From assembly GCA_020847775.1 (NCBI GenBank), contig JADLBI010000246.1, positions 1 through 26,981 on the forward strand: 26,981 nucleotides of DNA. Reading direction: 5' to 3'. Positions 15,028-23,032 of the stretch are shown piece by piece (within the stretch, counting starts at the first letter, position 1; every line of letters begins with the position of its first letter). The position numbers and the translations under genes are program-made. Under the pieces are notes generated by a model. The model was not told the DNA's origin. It searched no databases and saw only the letters and a list, made by a program, of their open reading frames with translations. The DNA comes from Opitutaceae bacterium (GTDB taxonomy: Bacteria; Verrucomicrobiota; Verrucomicrobiia; Opitutales; Opitutaceae).

Positions 15028-17292
15028 TTATATCGAGACGCCCTGAAGGTCCGCCCAGACGATCCCCGTGCGAGCCTCGATCGTCGCCAAGACTTTCGGC
15101 ACATACATCTGCGTTTCGGCCGGGAGACTTGAGGCGATGTCGGCGAAGATCACGCCTTGCCGTTTGTTCAAAGTGCGGCGCACGCGGCCCGGTCCGGCAT
15201 TGTAAGCGGCGAGGGCCAGCGGCCAGTCGCCGAACTGCCCGTGCAGCTTTTTCAGGTAACGCGCCGCGGCCCGGGCGGACTTTTCCGGATCGGTGCGCTC
15301 ATCGGGCAGCCAGGTGCTCAAGCCCAGCTCCTTCGCCGTTTCCGGCATGAATTGAAACAGTCCGCGCGCACCCACCGGACTGCGTGCGGCGGGATTGAAT
15401 GACGACTCCACCTCGGCCAGCCAAACGAGCTCGCCCGGCAGGCCTTCGGCTTGAAACGCTTTTTGTAACACCGGCAGTAGATCGGGCGCACGCTGCGGCG
15501 GGGCGCGCCCGGTCATGCGTTCACGCCAAAGCGGCAAATGCGGAATGGTCTCGGGCGCGTTAGCCCGCGGCGATGGCGATGGCGTCGGCGGCGCGGCCTT
15601 CATTTGTTTCGCGGCCGAGATGTAATCGAGCCGCTCCTCCAGCCAGTCGGCGTATTCCCCGCCCCCGGGCAGGCCGCGCAACGCCAGCAGCGCGGCGCGA
15701 GCCTCGGGCTCATACGCCGCCAATGCCGCCACATCATCCCCTTGCAGGGCCTGTTGGAGCCGTCCGGCAAATTCGCTCCATTGTTCGCGCGAGGGGAATT
15801 CGTATTCCTCCTTAATTTCCTCCGGCGCGAAGAGATCGAAGAGCATTTGCCCCGCGTCGTAGAGGTCGTCGAGCGAGGGCGGCGAGGCGGTGGCGGTCTG
15901 GGTGGTTGGGGGTTCAGGCGCGGCGGCCGTTGACTCAGCCGCCAGCCGCTCCCGCACGAGCGATTTTAATTCCATTCCCGGTCGTTCGCGCCACGCGATG
16001 GCGGGTCCGCCGAAGTAACGCGCGCTGTTTTTCGCCCCCCAATCGGTCGTGGCGATGGTATAGGTTTTTGACGGATCGATCTGCGCGGGGCCCACCGCGA
16101 ACTGAAACTCGCCGCGACGTTCGGCGAACGGCGTGTCCGGGCCTTGGTTGGCCGCGGCCAGCAGCGCGCGCAGCCGCGCGCCGTCCACGCTGGCTTCGCA
16201 AATCGCGCCCGTGAAACGCACGCAAGCGTCGAATTGCGCCTGGGTGATCGCGCCGGCGGGCAAGCCGTCGCCAAACGTCGTGTTGCCGATCAGCACCGCA
16301 TCCGCCGACACCGCCGCGCGCACGGTCTCGGCGACCCATCGCGCGGCATCCGCCTTGGTCAAAGCGCGGGGGGCGTGGCCGATGACCGCGCGGTCGGCCT
16401 CGGTTTGATGAGCCTCGGTCACGCGCTGGATCAGTGCCGCCAACGCCGCGTCGGTCGGCCCGTCAGTCGGGATTGGCCGCAGCTCGGCTTCCCAATGAGC
16501 CGCGCCGGTGGCATCGCGGCAGAGCCACGCCACCACGGTCGATTCGTTCCGCGAGCCCGCGTGGGCATACACGGTGCGGCCGAAATGTTCGAGCAACTGC
16601 AGATGGTTATGCGCGCCGATGAATAACGTGCCGTCCGGCACCAACGGCAGCAGATTGCGGTCGGCCATAAGCCCGGCATGACTGAGGATGGCGGGAAAAA
16701 TGCGATCACCATACGCCTCAGACAGCAAGAACGGCCAATGCGCGCGCGCCCAATTCACCGGTTCGGACAACGCCAGTTCCGACCGCACCGCTTCGCGGTA
16801 AGTGTGGACCTGATCCGTGGCGAGCCCCAGCACCACGAGGTGATTGTCGCCAAGTTCCAGCGTCACGGCGGGCGGCGCGAAGGGTTTGCCGGTGGCTCGG
16901 TCTGTGATGTTGCTCACGACCTGCACCCCCGCCGCTTCCGCTCGGTGAACGGTTTCGGCCAAAGTGGAAAACTCCGCTTCGTGGTTGCCGAGATTGAGCA
17001 CGGTCGGTGCGAGCCGCGCCAGCGCCGCCAGCATCGCGTAGTCGATCTCGCCGCTGCTGCCGCGCGCCACGGTGTTGCCGTGCTCGAACACATCTCCGTC
17101 GATCAAGACCGCCAGCGGCAGCCCGGTGGTCTTGAGCTCCGCGACCAGACCCACGAATTGCGCGGTGCGCGCGTAGGCCGAGTGCTGATCGCCGATGGCC
17201 ACCATCACCGCCTCCGCGCCCGCGGGCACTGCAGCCGGTGCTGCCCCCACCAGTCCGGCGATGGACAGAACCAAAATTATTCGGCGCAACAT
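15028..17292 (-). CDS. Fusion of 5'-nucleotidase-type metallophosphatase and lytic transglycosylase
   Basis: Predicted 754-residue exported protein joining two enzymes. A signal peptide lies at about 1-27. The N-terminal metallophosphatase domain shows D35 and H37 (GDQHS), D67 (IDGDVFEHGN), N103-H104-E105 (GNHE), H205 (SHAGLM) and H228/H230 (GAHNH), the metal-site set of the UshA/5'-nucleotidase family. A 5'-nucleotidase C-terminal-like domain follows (IGNTTFGDGLPAG, then SVDGARLRALLAAAN). After a Pro/Ala-rich and helical linker comes a family-1 lytic transglycosylase domain of SLT/MltD type. Its catalytic E629 lies in EVESSFNP, followed by GARGLFQFMPETA and LALAAYNAGPGRV. The frame is continuous across both. 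It likely acts in the periplasm on phosphoesters (nucleotides or similar) and on peptidoglycan. ATG 17292 was chosen for its signal peptide. Gene order gives no further clue: miaB is divergent. Confidence 0.85.
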   Translation of the reverse strand: MLRRIILVLSIAGLVGAAPAAVPAGAEAVMVAIGDQHSAYARTAQFVGLVAELKTTGLPLAVLIDGDVFEHGNTVARGSSGEIDYAMLAALARLAPTVLNLGNHEAEFSTLAETVHRAEAAGVQVVSNITDRATGKPFAPPAVTLELGDNHLVVLGLATDQVHTYREAVRSELALSEPVNWARAHWPFLLSEAYGDRIFPAILSHAGLMADRNLLPLVPDGTLFIGAHNHLQLLEHFGRTVYAHAGSRNESTVVAWLCRDATGAAHWEAELRPIPTDGPTDAALAALIQRVTEAHQTEADRAVIGHAPRALTKADAARWVAETVRAAVSADAVLIGNTTFGDGLPAGAITQAQFDACVRFTGAICEASVDGARLRALLAAANQGPDTPFAERRGEFQFAVGPAQIDPSKTYTIATTDWGAKNSARYFGGPAIAWRERPGMELKSLVRERLAAESTAAAPEPPTTQTATASPPSLDDLYDAGQMLFDLFAPEEIKEEYEFPSREQWSEFAGRLQQALQGDDVAALAAYEPEARAALLALRGLPGGGEYADWLEERLDYISAAKQMKAAPPTPSPSPRANAPETIPHLPLWRERMTGRAPPQRAPDLLPVLQKAFQAEGLPGELVWLAEVESSFNPAARSPVGARGLFQFMPETAKELGLSTWLPDERTDPEKSARAAARYLKKLHGQFGDWPLALAAYNAGPGRVRRTLNKRQGVIFADIASSLPAETQMYVPKVLATIEARTGIVWADLQGVSI

Positions 17293-17386
17293 GTCGCCAG
17301 TCTGTCCATTTCCGCGGCGCAGGCAAGGTTGACGCTTTCCCGCGTTGACCCGCCGGGCGCGCGGCTTACTTAGGACCCTTCGCATC

Positions 17387-18751
17387 GTGAACCGCGTTTA
17401 CATCAAAACCTACGGGTGCCAGATGAATGAGCGCGACAGTGAGGCTGTCGCGGCGATGCTGCGCGCCCGCGGCTACCGCATCGTGCGCTCGGAGGACGAC
17501 TGCGACATTATGCTGCTCAACACGTGCAGCGTGCGCGACGCGGCCGAGCAGAAGGCCATCGGCAAGGCCGCCAACGTCGCCGCCCGCAAAAAGCGGCAGC
17601 CCGACTTCGTCCTCGGCATCCTCGGATGCATGGCGCAAAATCGCGGCGCAGCGCTGCTCGACGCGCTGCCCGATGTGGACCTGATCGTCGGCACGCAAAA
17701 ATTTCACCAAGTCCCCGACTACCTCGACAACCTCCGCGCCGCGCGCGAAGCGGGCGTGCCGATTGGGAGCTCGATTGTCGATATCGCCGAGGAGGCCGGT
17801 TCGCAAAACACCATTCGCGACCACCTCGAAACCGAGGAGAAGCAGGTCAGCGCCTTCGTCTCGATTCAGCAGGGCTGCAACATGGATTGCCACTTCTGCA
17901 TCGTGCCGAAGACTCGCGGCGATGAACGCTCGCGGCCGATGGACGACATCGTGCGCGAGTGCGAGCAACTCGCCGCCCGTGGCGTGCGCGAGATTACGTT
18001 GCTCGGCCAGATCGTCACGAGCTACGGCCGCCGCGATTACGCGCACACCGACGGCGTCACGCCGTTCGTGCAATTGATCGAAAAGGTGCACGCCATCGAC
18101 GGCATCGAGCGCATCCGCTTCACCTCGCCGCATCCGCGCGGCTTCAAGCAGGACCTCGTCGAAGCCTACGGCCGCCTGCCGAAACTCTGCGAATACGTGC
18201 ACCTGCCGATGCAGAGCGGCAGCAACCGCGTCCTCCGCGCGATGAACCGTCCTTACTCGCGCGAACGCTATCGGGAGATTGTGGACGCGCTCCGCGCGGT
18301 GCGGCCCGACATGTATTTCTCGACCGATATCATCGTCGGTTACCCCGGTGAAACTGAGGAAGAATTCGAGCAAACGCGCGAACTGTTCGAGGCCTGCAAC
18401 TACGACATGGCCTACATTTTCAAATACTCCATCCGTAGCGGCACCGTCGCCGCCGACCTCGCCGACCAAGTGCCGGACGAGGAGAAGGAACGCCGCAACC
18501 AAGTGCTCTTGGATATCCTGCGCAAAAACTCCGAGCGCCGCACCGCGCAACTTATCGGCACAATCGAGGAGGTTTTGGTCGAAGGGCCGGACAAGACCGG
18601 CGAACACTTCACCGGTCGCACGCGCGGCAACCGTGTCTGCGTGTTCGACGCCGATCCGCGCCTCGTTGGCCAGCTCGTGCCGCTGCGCATCGAACGCGCC
18701 ACGGTCAGCACACTTTATGGCGCGCTAGTGCTGGCGGGCGTGGAGTCCTAA
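17387..18751 (+). CDS. miaB: tRNA-2-methylthio-N6-dimethylallyladenosine synthase MiaB
   Basis: Radical-SAM methylthiotransferase that adds a 2-methylthio group to N6-isopentenyladenosine-37 of tRNA; predicted 454 residues. The N-terminal domain has the auxiliary cluster cysteines C11 (KTYGCQMNERDSE), C47 (LNTCSVRD) and C81 (LGCMAQ). The radical-SAM cluster is C164, C168 and C171 (QQGCNMDCHFC). SAM-domain landmarks HLPMQSGSNRVLRAM and DIIVGYPGETEEEF follow, and a TRAM domain closes the protein. The usual LGQNVNSYG is replaced by LGQIVTSYG. The GTG at 17387 starts exactly at the family N-terminus; an in-frame TTG at 17345 adds 14 unsupported residues. It is the first gene of a plus-strand run toward gmk. 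Confidence 0.94.
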   Translation: MNRVYIKTYGCQMNERDSEAVAAMLRARGYRIVRSEDDCDIMLLNTCSVRDAAEQKAIGKAANVAARKKRQPDFVLGILGCMAQNRGAALLDALPDVDLIVGTQKFHQVPDYLDNLRAAREAGVPIGSSIVDIAEEAGSQNTIRDHLETEEKQVSAFVSIQQGCNMDCHFCIVPKTRGDERSRPMDDIVRECEQLAARGVREITLLGQIVTSYGRRDYAHTDGVTPFVQLIEKVHAIDGIERIRFTSPHPRGFKQDLVEAYGRLPKLCEYVHLPMQSGSNRVLRAMNRPYSRERYREIVDALRAVRPDMYFSTDIIVGYPGETEEEFEQTRELFEACNYDMAYIFKYSIRSGTVAADLADQVPDEEKERRNQVLLDILRKNSERRTAQLIGTIEEVLVEGPDKTGEHFTGRTRGNRVCVFDADPRLVGQLVPLRIERATVSTLYGALVLAGVES

Positions 18752-18786
18752 TCTTTCTCTTTCCTCGTTCTCTTAATCTTTATCCG
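18751..18786. repeat. Pyrimidine-rich left repeat beside the four-helix-bundle gene
   Basis: A run of T and C on the plus strand contains CTTTCTCTTTCCTCGTTC and then TCTCTTAATCTTT. Its complement reappears as the purine-rich stretch at 19191-19222 on the other side of the four-helix-bundle gene, sharing the core CTCTTAATC and several TTCTCTTT units. It begins at the last base of the miaB stop codon. Confidence 0.6.
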
Positions 18787-18795
18787 TGACACTCA

Positions 18796-19209
18796 ATGTC
18801 TGCCTCATTCGATCATGAACGTCTAAAGGCCTACCAAGCGGCCCTGCGGTTCGTGGCTTGGGTGGGACCAATCATTGAAGCACTGCCGACGAAACTTGCC
18901 GTGCGTGATCAACTGGATCGGGCTAGCACAAGCATCGCCTTAAATCTGGCTGAAGGTAACGGGAAACGCTCACGCCCCGACCGTTGCCGCTATTTTGATA
19001 TCGCCCGAGGATCCACGGTAGAGTGCGCCGCTTGTCTGGATGTGCTTGTCCGCCGGAATTTATTGGTTGCCGCTCAGGTTGAGGAAGGGAAACGCATCCT
19101 GATCGACGTGGTTTCCATGACCGCGGGGCTCATCGCGCGGTTTTCTTCCGAGTTGCACGAAGAACAAGCCGATTACGGTTCTGGACTTATGGAGAAAGAG
19201 AACGATTAA
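18796..19209 (+). CDS. Four-helix-bundle protein of the S23/23S rRNA intervening-sequence family
   Basis: Predicted 137-residue small helical protein. It carries the family signature ASTSIALNLAEGNGKRS, followed by FDIARGSTVECAACLDVLVR, in the usual positions. Members were first found inside 23S rRNA intervening sequences; related proteins (Avd) serve diversity-generating retroelements. Most, including this one, are free-standing and have no known function. No reverse transcriptase, template repeat or rRNA gene is visible here, so neither of those roles is supported. The last codons (encoding EKEND) lie inside the purine-rich right repeat, so the repeat forms part of the gene. The gene separates miaB from the six-TM gene. 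The ATG at 18796 is preceded by a TCAATGTC motif that recurs at the start of the next gene. Confidence 0.85.
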   Translation: MSASFDHERLKAYQAALRFVAWVGPIIEALPTKLAVRDQLDRASTSIALNLAEGNGKRSRPDRCRYFDIARGSTVECAACLDVLVRRNLLVAAQVEEGKRILIDVVSMTAGLIARFSSELHEEQADYGSGLMEKEND

Positions 19210-19222
19210 GAGAAAGAGAACT
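19191..19222. repeat. Purine-rich right repeat beside the four-helix-bundle gene
   Basis: The stretch GGAGAAAGAGAACGATTAAG followed by AGAAAGAGAAC is roughly the reverse complement of 18751-18786. It contains two copies of AGAAAGAGAAC. It encodes the last residues and stop of the four-helix-bundle protein, and its purine-rich end lies where the ribosome binding site of the next gene (ATG 19228) would be. Confidence 0.6.
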
Positions 19223-19227
19223 ATTCA

Positions 19228-19767
19228 ATGTCACTGACCCTTGCCACCCTCATTCCCGGACTGCTCATGCTGGCGTTTGGCGCGGCGCTGTTCAGCGGTC
19301 GGGCCACCGTGACGGCCTCCCTCAAAGCGTTTCCGCGCTCAACCACAGCGGCGGTCGTGCTGTTCGGCGGCGGCGCAATCTGGTTTCTCTACAAAGTGTG
19401 GCATCTGCCTGAGTCGGACTTCGGCCAATACCGCGTGATTCTCGCTATCGTGTTTGGCGCGATCGCCGTGCTCTCGTTCAAATACGTGCCCGACTTTCTT
19501 GCGGTGCGCGGTCTCGCGGTGCTGATTCTGCTCAGCGCCTCACCGCTGCTCGACGCGGCCTACATGCACTACGACCAACCGCAACGCTTGTTCATGGTGA
19601 GTTTGGTCTATCTCTGCATCGCGCTGGCCATCTACCTCGGCGCTTCGCCCTATCGGCTGCGCGATTTATTCGAGTGGCTCTTTCGCGCGCCCGGCCGCGT
19701 CCGCGTCTTGGGGGCCGTGTTCGCCGGCTACGGTCTCCTGCTCACCATTGTCGCCTTCACCTACTGA
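19228..19767 (+). CDS. Uncharacterised six-helix membrane protein
   Basis: Predicted 179-residue integral membrane protein with about six hydrophobic helices (approximately 4-22, 40-58, 69-84, 91-108, 121-138 and 158-176). I do not recognise a named family. The loop KVWHLPESDFGQYR and the segment DAAYMHYDQPQRLFMVS are candidate conserved spots. The ATG at 19228 lies 18 bp after the four-helix-bundle stop and is preceded by purine-rich sequence from the repeat that could act as a ribosome binding site. It ends 5 bp before the gmk start, so it is probably co-transcribed with gmk. Function unknown. Confidence 0.75.
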   Translation: MSLTLATLIPGLLMLAFGAALFSGRATVTASLKAFPRSTTAAVVLFGGGAIWFLYKVWHLPESDFGQYRVILAIVFGAIAVLSFKYVPDFLAVRGLAVLILLSASPLLDAAYMHYDQPQRLFMVSLVYLCIALAIYLGASPYRLRDLFEWLFRAPGRVRVLGAVFAGYGLLLTIVAFTY

Positions 19768-19772
19768 GTCTC

Positions 19773-20384
19773 GTGGTTGCGCCAACCAATTCCATATTTC
19801 TAGTCATCGCCGGTCCGGCCGGTTCCGGCAAAAGCACGCTGTGCGAACGGCTCGTCAACGCCGGACTCGGGTTCTCGCGCGTGGTAACCACCACCACGCG
19901 TTCGCCGCGCCCGGGTGAAGTTGACGGCGTGCATTATCACTTTTTCAGCCCGGCGCAGTTCGACGAAAAACTGGGCAAGGGCGACTTCCTCGAATGGGCC
20001 TGGGTGCATGGCGACCGTCGTTACGGCACGCTGGCGGCCTCCGTGCTCGATCCGCTAGGCCGTGGCGAAAGCCTCGTGGCTAATTTGGATGTGCAAGGTG
20101 TGGCCAGTATGCGCGACGCGTGCGCGCATTACCCGCAGCTCGCGCGCAGCCTCGCCACCGTTTTCATCAACGTGAGCCACGATCATCTGCGACTGCGTAT
20201 TCGCGAGCGCGGCACCGACGATGAGGCCGAGATCACCCGCCGCATGGCCACGGCCGAAAAAGAGATGCTCGAAGCCGGCAAATTCGAGTATCACATCGCC
20301 AGCGGCACGCGCGACGAAGACTTCGCCGCATTGCTGACCATCATCCAGCAAGTGCGCGCCAAACTTGCCGCTGCCGTGGATTGA
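19773..20384 (+). CDS. gmk: Guanylate kinase
   Basis: Phosphorylates GMP to GDP with ATP in the cytoplasm; predicted 203 residues, the normal length. The P-loop is GPAGSGKST near residue 14. The GMP-binding block TTTRSPRPGEVDGVHYHF is textbook for the family, with its conserved arginines and Tyr. Later segments GDFLEWAWVHGDRRYGT, VANLDVQGVASMR and RIRERGTDDEAEITRRM (lid) follow in order. The GTG at 19773 was chosen because it is the only in-frame start just before the P-loop strand that does not run into the upstream gene. It is the last gene of the plus-strand run and is convergent with nadB, with repeats in between. Confidence 0.92.
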   Translation: MVAPTNSIFLVIAGPAGSGKSTLCERLVNAGLGFSRVVTTTTRSPRPGEVDGVHYHFFSPAQFDEKLGKGDFLEWAWVHGDRRYGTLAASVLDPLGRGESLVANLDVQGVASMRDACAHYPQLARSLATVFINVSHDHLRLRIRERGTDDEAEITRRMATAEKEMLEAGKFEYHIASGTRDEDFAALLTIIQQVRAKLAAAVD

Positions 20385-20389
20385 AGGAG

Positions 20390-20413
20390 GCCGGGCACGT
20401 CTCTGTGCCCGGC
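20390..20413. repeat. Single hairpin after gmk
   Basis: A perfect 9-bp stem, GCCGGGCAC (20390-20398) and GTGCCCGGC (20405-20413), encloses a six-base loop. It begins 5 bp after the gmk stop. It may help end gmk transcription, but no T-tract follows. It resembles the other GC-rich hairpins of this window in size and position. Confidence 0.55.
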
Positions 20414-20430
20414 GGCATTCCGCCAAATTG

Positions 20431-20503
20431 TGGGTCGGGATCGCTGATCCCGCCAGAGCGAGCCCGCTGATATTTCGCAACGGGATCAGGCGATCTCGCT
20501 CTG
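20431..20503. repeat. Double-hairpin intergenic repeat (copy 2)
   Basis: The first hairpin is CGGGATC (20436-20442), loop GCT, GATCCCG (20446-20452). Just inside it an additional inverted pair, CAGAGCGAG (20454-20462) and CTCGCTCTG (20495-20503), encloses a related CGGGATCAGGCGAT segment. The element fills the gap between the convergent gmk and nadB genes and ends 2 bp before the nadB stop codon. The GCT loop and the GATCAGGCGATC half match copy 3 at 22080-22148. Confidence 0.7.
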
Positions 20504-20505
20504 CA

Positions 20506-22062
20506 TCACTCGCCCTCCACGACGTAGTGGCAGCCCTTGCTCACCGGATTGAGCGACGCGGCGTGCACCACGAGCAGCGCGGTTTGCACGGCGTTGCGCA
20601 GTTCGATCAACTCCGGCGTCACCCGGCAGTCGCGATAGAAACTCTGAATCTCCTCGCGCAACTCGAGCAGGATGCGCCGGGCACGCGTGAGGCGCTTCGG
20701 CGAACGCACGATGCCCGCGTAGTTCCACATCGTGCTGCGCAGCAGGTGCAGATCCTGACGGATCAAGGTCGGGTCGGCCTCGCGCGCCGCGTAGCGCCAC
20801 GGCCGCGGATCGGGCAGCCGGAATTGTTCTTTAGCGATGTCCGCGGCATCCGCCTGCGCGGTGAATTTCGCACTCGTCAGACATTCCAAGAGCGAGGTGC
20901 TCGCCAACCGGTTCGCGCCGTGCAGCCCCGTGCAGCCGGTTTCACCGATGGCGGCGAGATGGCGGACATTCGTGCGGCCCGCGAGATCAGTGTGCACGCC
21001 GCCGCAGGAGAAATGCGCCGCTGGCACCACCGGGATCGGCTCGCGCGTGATGTCCACACCGTGCTGTTCGCAGCGCGCGGCGATGTTGGGAAAACGCTCG
21101 CGAATGAAATCCGGCTTCAACGCCGAGAGATCGAGGAACACGCACGCCTCGCCACTCGCCGCCAGCTCCTCGTGAATCGCGCGCGAAACGATGTCGCGCG
21201 GCGCAAGCGAACCGAGCGGGTGCCGCGCATCCATGAAGCGGTCGCCCCTGGCGTTGACCAGCACCGCGCCTTCGCCGCGCAACGCCTCGGTGATGAGGAA
21301 ACGCGGCGCGTTCTTCTTGAAAAAAACCGTCGGGTGAAACTGCGTGTATTCGAGATCGATCAATCGCGCGCCGACGCGATATGCCATCGCGATGCCGTGG
21401 CCGACACTGCCGGGCTGGTTCGTCGAGTGCTGGAAAATCTGCCCGAGCCCGCCGTTGGCCAGCACGGTTTTCTTTGCGATGATCGCGTGCACTTCGCCGG
21501 TGGAGGAATCGAGCGCGTAGGCCCCGTAACAGGTGAGCGGCGCGTAGCGATCGACCGCATCCTCGCTGTTGTGCGAAAGCGTGAGCAAGTCCACCGCCAC
21601 CCAACCGCTGCGCCGTGTGATCGCCGCTGTCGCATCCACGCGCCCCACGATGTTTTGCAGAATGGCGTGGCCGGTCATGTCCTTGGCGTGGATGATCCGC
21701 CGCGCACTGTGACCGCCCTCGCGCGTGTATTCCAATTCGCCGCGCGCATCGCGATCAAACGCCACGTCGAGCTCGTCGAGCAGCAGCTCCTTCACCGCGA
21801 TGGGACCTTCGCGCACGAGATGCGCCACGGCCGCGGGATTCGCCGTGCCGTCGCTGGCCGCGATGATGTCGGCGGCGAGTTTTTCCGGCGTGGCGGAGGT
21901 TTCGTAAATGATCCCGCCCTGCGCCCAGTCGCTGTTCGCGACGAGCGGACCATCGAGCGAGAGTAGTTCCACCCTCAACCCGCGCCGCGCCGCATGCAAC
22001 GCGTAGGCCGATCCGGCCAAACCCGCGCCGATGATGAGGCAATCGGTGGTGATGGTTTTCAT
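20506..22062 (-). CDS. nadB: L-aspartate oxidase
   Basis: FAD enzyme that oxidises L-aspartate to iminoaspartate, the first step of de novo NAD synthesis, in the cytoplasm; predicted 518 residues. The dinucleotide-binding motif is GAGLAG at 12-17. NSDWAQGGI at 43-51 is typical of the family. Active-site residues H243 (QFHPT), R289 (APRDIVSRAI) and H350 (AAHFSCGG) fall at positions nearly identical to H244, R290 and H351 of the E. coli enzyme. GANRLASTSLLE, which carries another conserved Arg, follows. The C-terminal helical domain is present, so the protein is complete. It is the last gene of nadA-nadC-nadB, 106 bp after nadC, with a double-hairpin repeat in that gap. Start ATG 22062. Confidence 0.94.
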   Translation of the reverse strand: MKTITTDCLIIGAGLAGSAYALHAARRGLRVELLSLDGPLVANSDWAQGGIIYETSATPEKLAADIIAASDGTANPAAVAHLVREGPIAVKELLLDELDVAFDRDARGELEYTREGGHSARRIIHAKDMTGHAILQNIVGRVDATAAITRRSGWVAVDLLTLSHNSEDAVDRYAPLTCYGAYALDSSTGEVHAIIAKKTVLANGGLGQIFQHSTNQPGSVGHGIAMAYRVGARLIDLEYTQFHPTVFFKKNAPRFLITEALRGEGAVLVNARGDRFMDARHPLGSLAPRDIVSRAIHEELAASGEACVFLDLSALKPDFIRERFPNIAARCEQHGVDITREPIPVVPAAHFSCGGVHTDLAGRTNVRHLAAIGETGCTGLHGANRLASTSLLECLTSAKFTAQADAADIAKEQFRLPDPRPWRYAAREADPTLIRQDLHLLRSTMWNYAGIVRSPKRLTRARRILLELREEIQSFYRDCRVTPELIELRNAVQTALLVVHAASLNPVSKGCHYVVEGE

Positions 22063-22079
22063 CGGACGATTGAGCTGCA

Positions 22080-22148
22080 GGGCGGGGTCGCTGACCCCGC
22101 CTTGATTGAAACGATCCGAGCAGGCGGGATCAGGCGATCCCGCCCTAC
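22080..22148. repeat. Double-hairpin intergenic repeat (copy 3), inside the nad operon
   Basis: There are two perfect 9-bp hairpins. The first is GGCGGGGTC (22081-22089), loop GCT, GACCCCGCC (22093-22101). The second is GGCGGGATC (22123-22131), loop AGGC, GATCCCGCC (22136-22144), followed by CTAC. The outer arms are also nearly complementary to each other, so the unit could fold as two hairpins or one long one. It lies between nadC and nadB, and would form a stable structure in the shared transcript. Confidence 0.75.
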
Positions 22149-22168
22149 AACAAATGGCTGCGTAAAAC

Positions 22169-23014
22169 TCATTTCTTTCGCTGGTCCGGAATCGTCAGGC
22201 TCAAGTCCACCGCCGTGGCGGAGTGGGTGAGCGCACCGATGCTAATCACATCCACGCCGGGCAGCGCGTAATCGCGCAACGTTTCATAACGCACGCCACC
22301 GGAAACCTCGACCGTCGCCGCGCCGCCGATGGCGGCCACCGCGGCTTTCACCTGCGCGGGCGTCATATTGTCGAGCAGGATGACTTCGGCGCCGGCGCGC
22401 ACGGCCTCTTTCACGTCCGCCAGCGTCTTCGCCTCGACTTCAATCTTCGCGGCATGGGGAGCGGCTTCGCGGCAACGTTGCACGGCCTTGGTCAGTGAAC
22501 CGGCGGCGGCGATGTGATTGTCCTTGATGAGCACATGTTCGCCGAGGGAGGAGCGGTGATTGTAAGCCCCGCCGCAGCGCACGGCGAATTTTTCGAGCGC
22601 GCGCCACGCCGGCGTGGTCTTGCGCGTGTCCACGATGCGCACGCCCTTGCCCTTCACCGCATCAGCGTAGCGCCGCGCTTGCGTGGCGATGCCGGAGAGT
22701 CGCTGCATGAAATTGAGCGCCGTGCGCTCGGCGGTGAGCAGCGCGGCGGTCGGACCACTGATGCGCAACGCCAGGTCGCCCGGCTTGAGCACGTCACCAT
22801 CTCGGGCCACGACCTTGACCCGCAGGGCAGGATCGACGCGGGTGAACACGCGGGCGGCGATTTCGACGCCGCACAACACGAGTTCCTGCTTCGCCTCGAT
22901 AAATGCGCGCGAGGTGTGCTTCGCGGGAAAAATGGCGCGGCTCGTGATGTCGCCGAGCCCGGCATCCTCTTCAAGCGCGAGATCGATCAAGTGGTCGGTG
23001 CGAGGGGTAATCAT
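22169..23014 (-). CDS. nadC: Nicotinate-nucleotide pyrophosphorylase (carboxylating)
   Basis: Quinolinate phosphoribosyltransferase, which turns quinolinate and PRPP into nicotinate mononucleotide with loss of CO2; predicted 281 residues, the usual size. Conserved blocks are EEDAGLGDITS near the N-terminus, AERTALNFMQRLSGIAT, then the active-site region DTRKTTPAWRALEKFAV (R131, K132), GGAYNHRSSLGEHVLIKDNH (H153, R154, K164), EVEAKTLADV, and VEVSGGV. I chose ATG 23014 (MITPRTDHL); a TTG at 23035 in frame would add seven residues and lies inside a palindrome. It is the middle gene of nadA-nadC-nadB, 89 bp after nadA. Confidence 0.93.
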   Translation of the reverse strand: MITPRTDHLIDLALEEDAGLGDITSRAIFPAKHTSRAFIEAKQELVLCGVEIAARVFTRVDPALRVKVVARDGDVLKPGDLALRISGPTAALLTAERTALNFMQRLSGIATQARRYADAVKGKGVRIVDTRKTTPAWRALEKFAVRCGGAYNHRSSLGEHVLIKDNHIAAAGSLTKAVQRCREAAPHAAKIEVEAKTLADVKEAVRAGAEVILLDNMTPAQVKAAVAAIGGAATVEVSGGVRYETLRDYALPGVDVISIGALTHSATAVDLSLTIPDQRKK

Positions 23015-23032
23015 GCGGTTAAGGCGTGGATC

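Noticed and set aside
17345..17386. TTG start for miaB
   Set aside because: The extra residues are basic and unlike the family; GTG 17387 begins exactly at the conserved strand.
18796..19209. Four-helix-bundle gene as part of an rRNA intervening sequence or a diversity-generating retroelement
   Set aside because: No rRNA sequence, reverse transcriptase or variable/template repeat pair is visible near it.
8058..22148. Repeated hairpins as a CRISPR array
   Set aside because: The copies are scattered over many kilobases, differ in sequence and lack regular spacers or cas genes.
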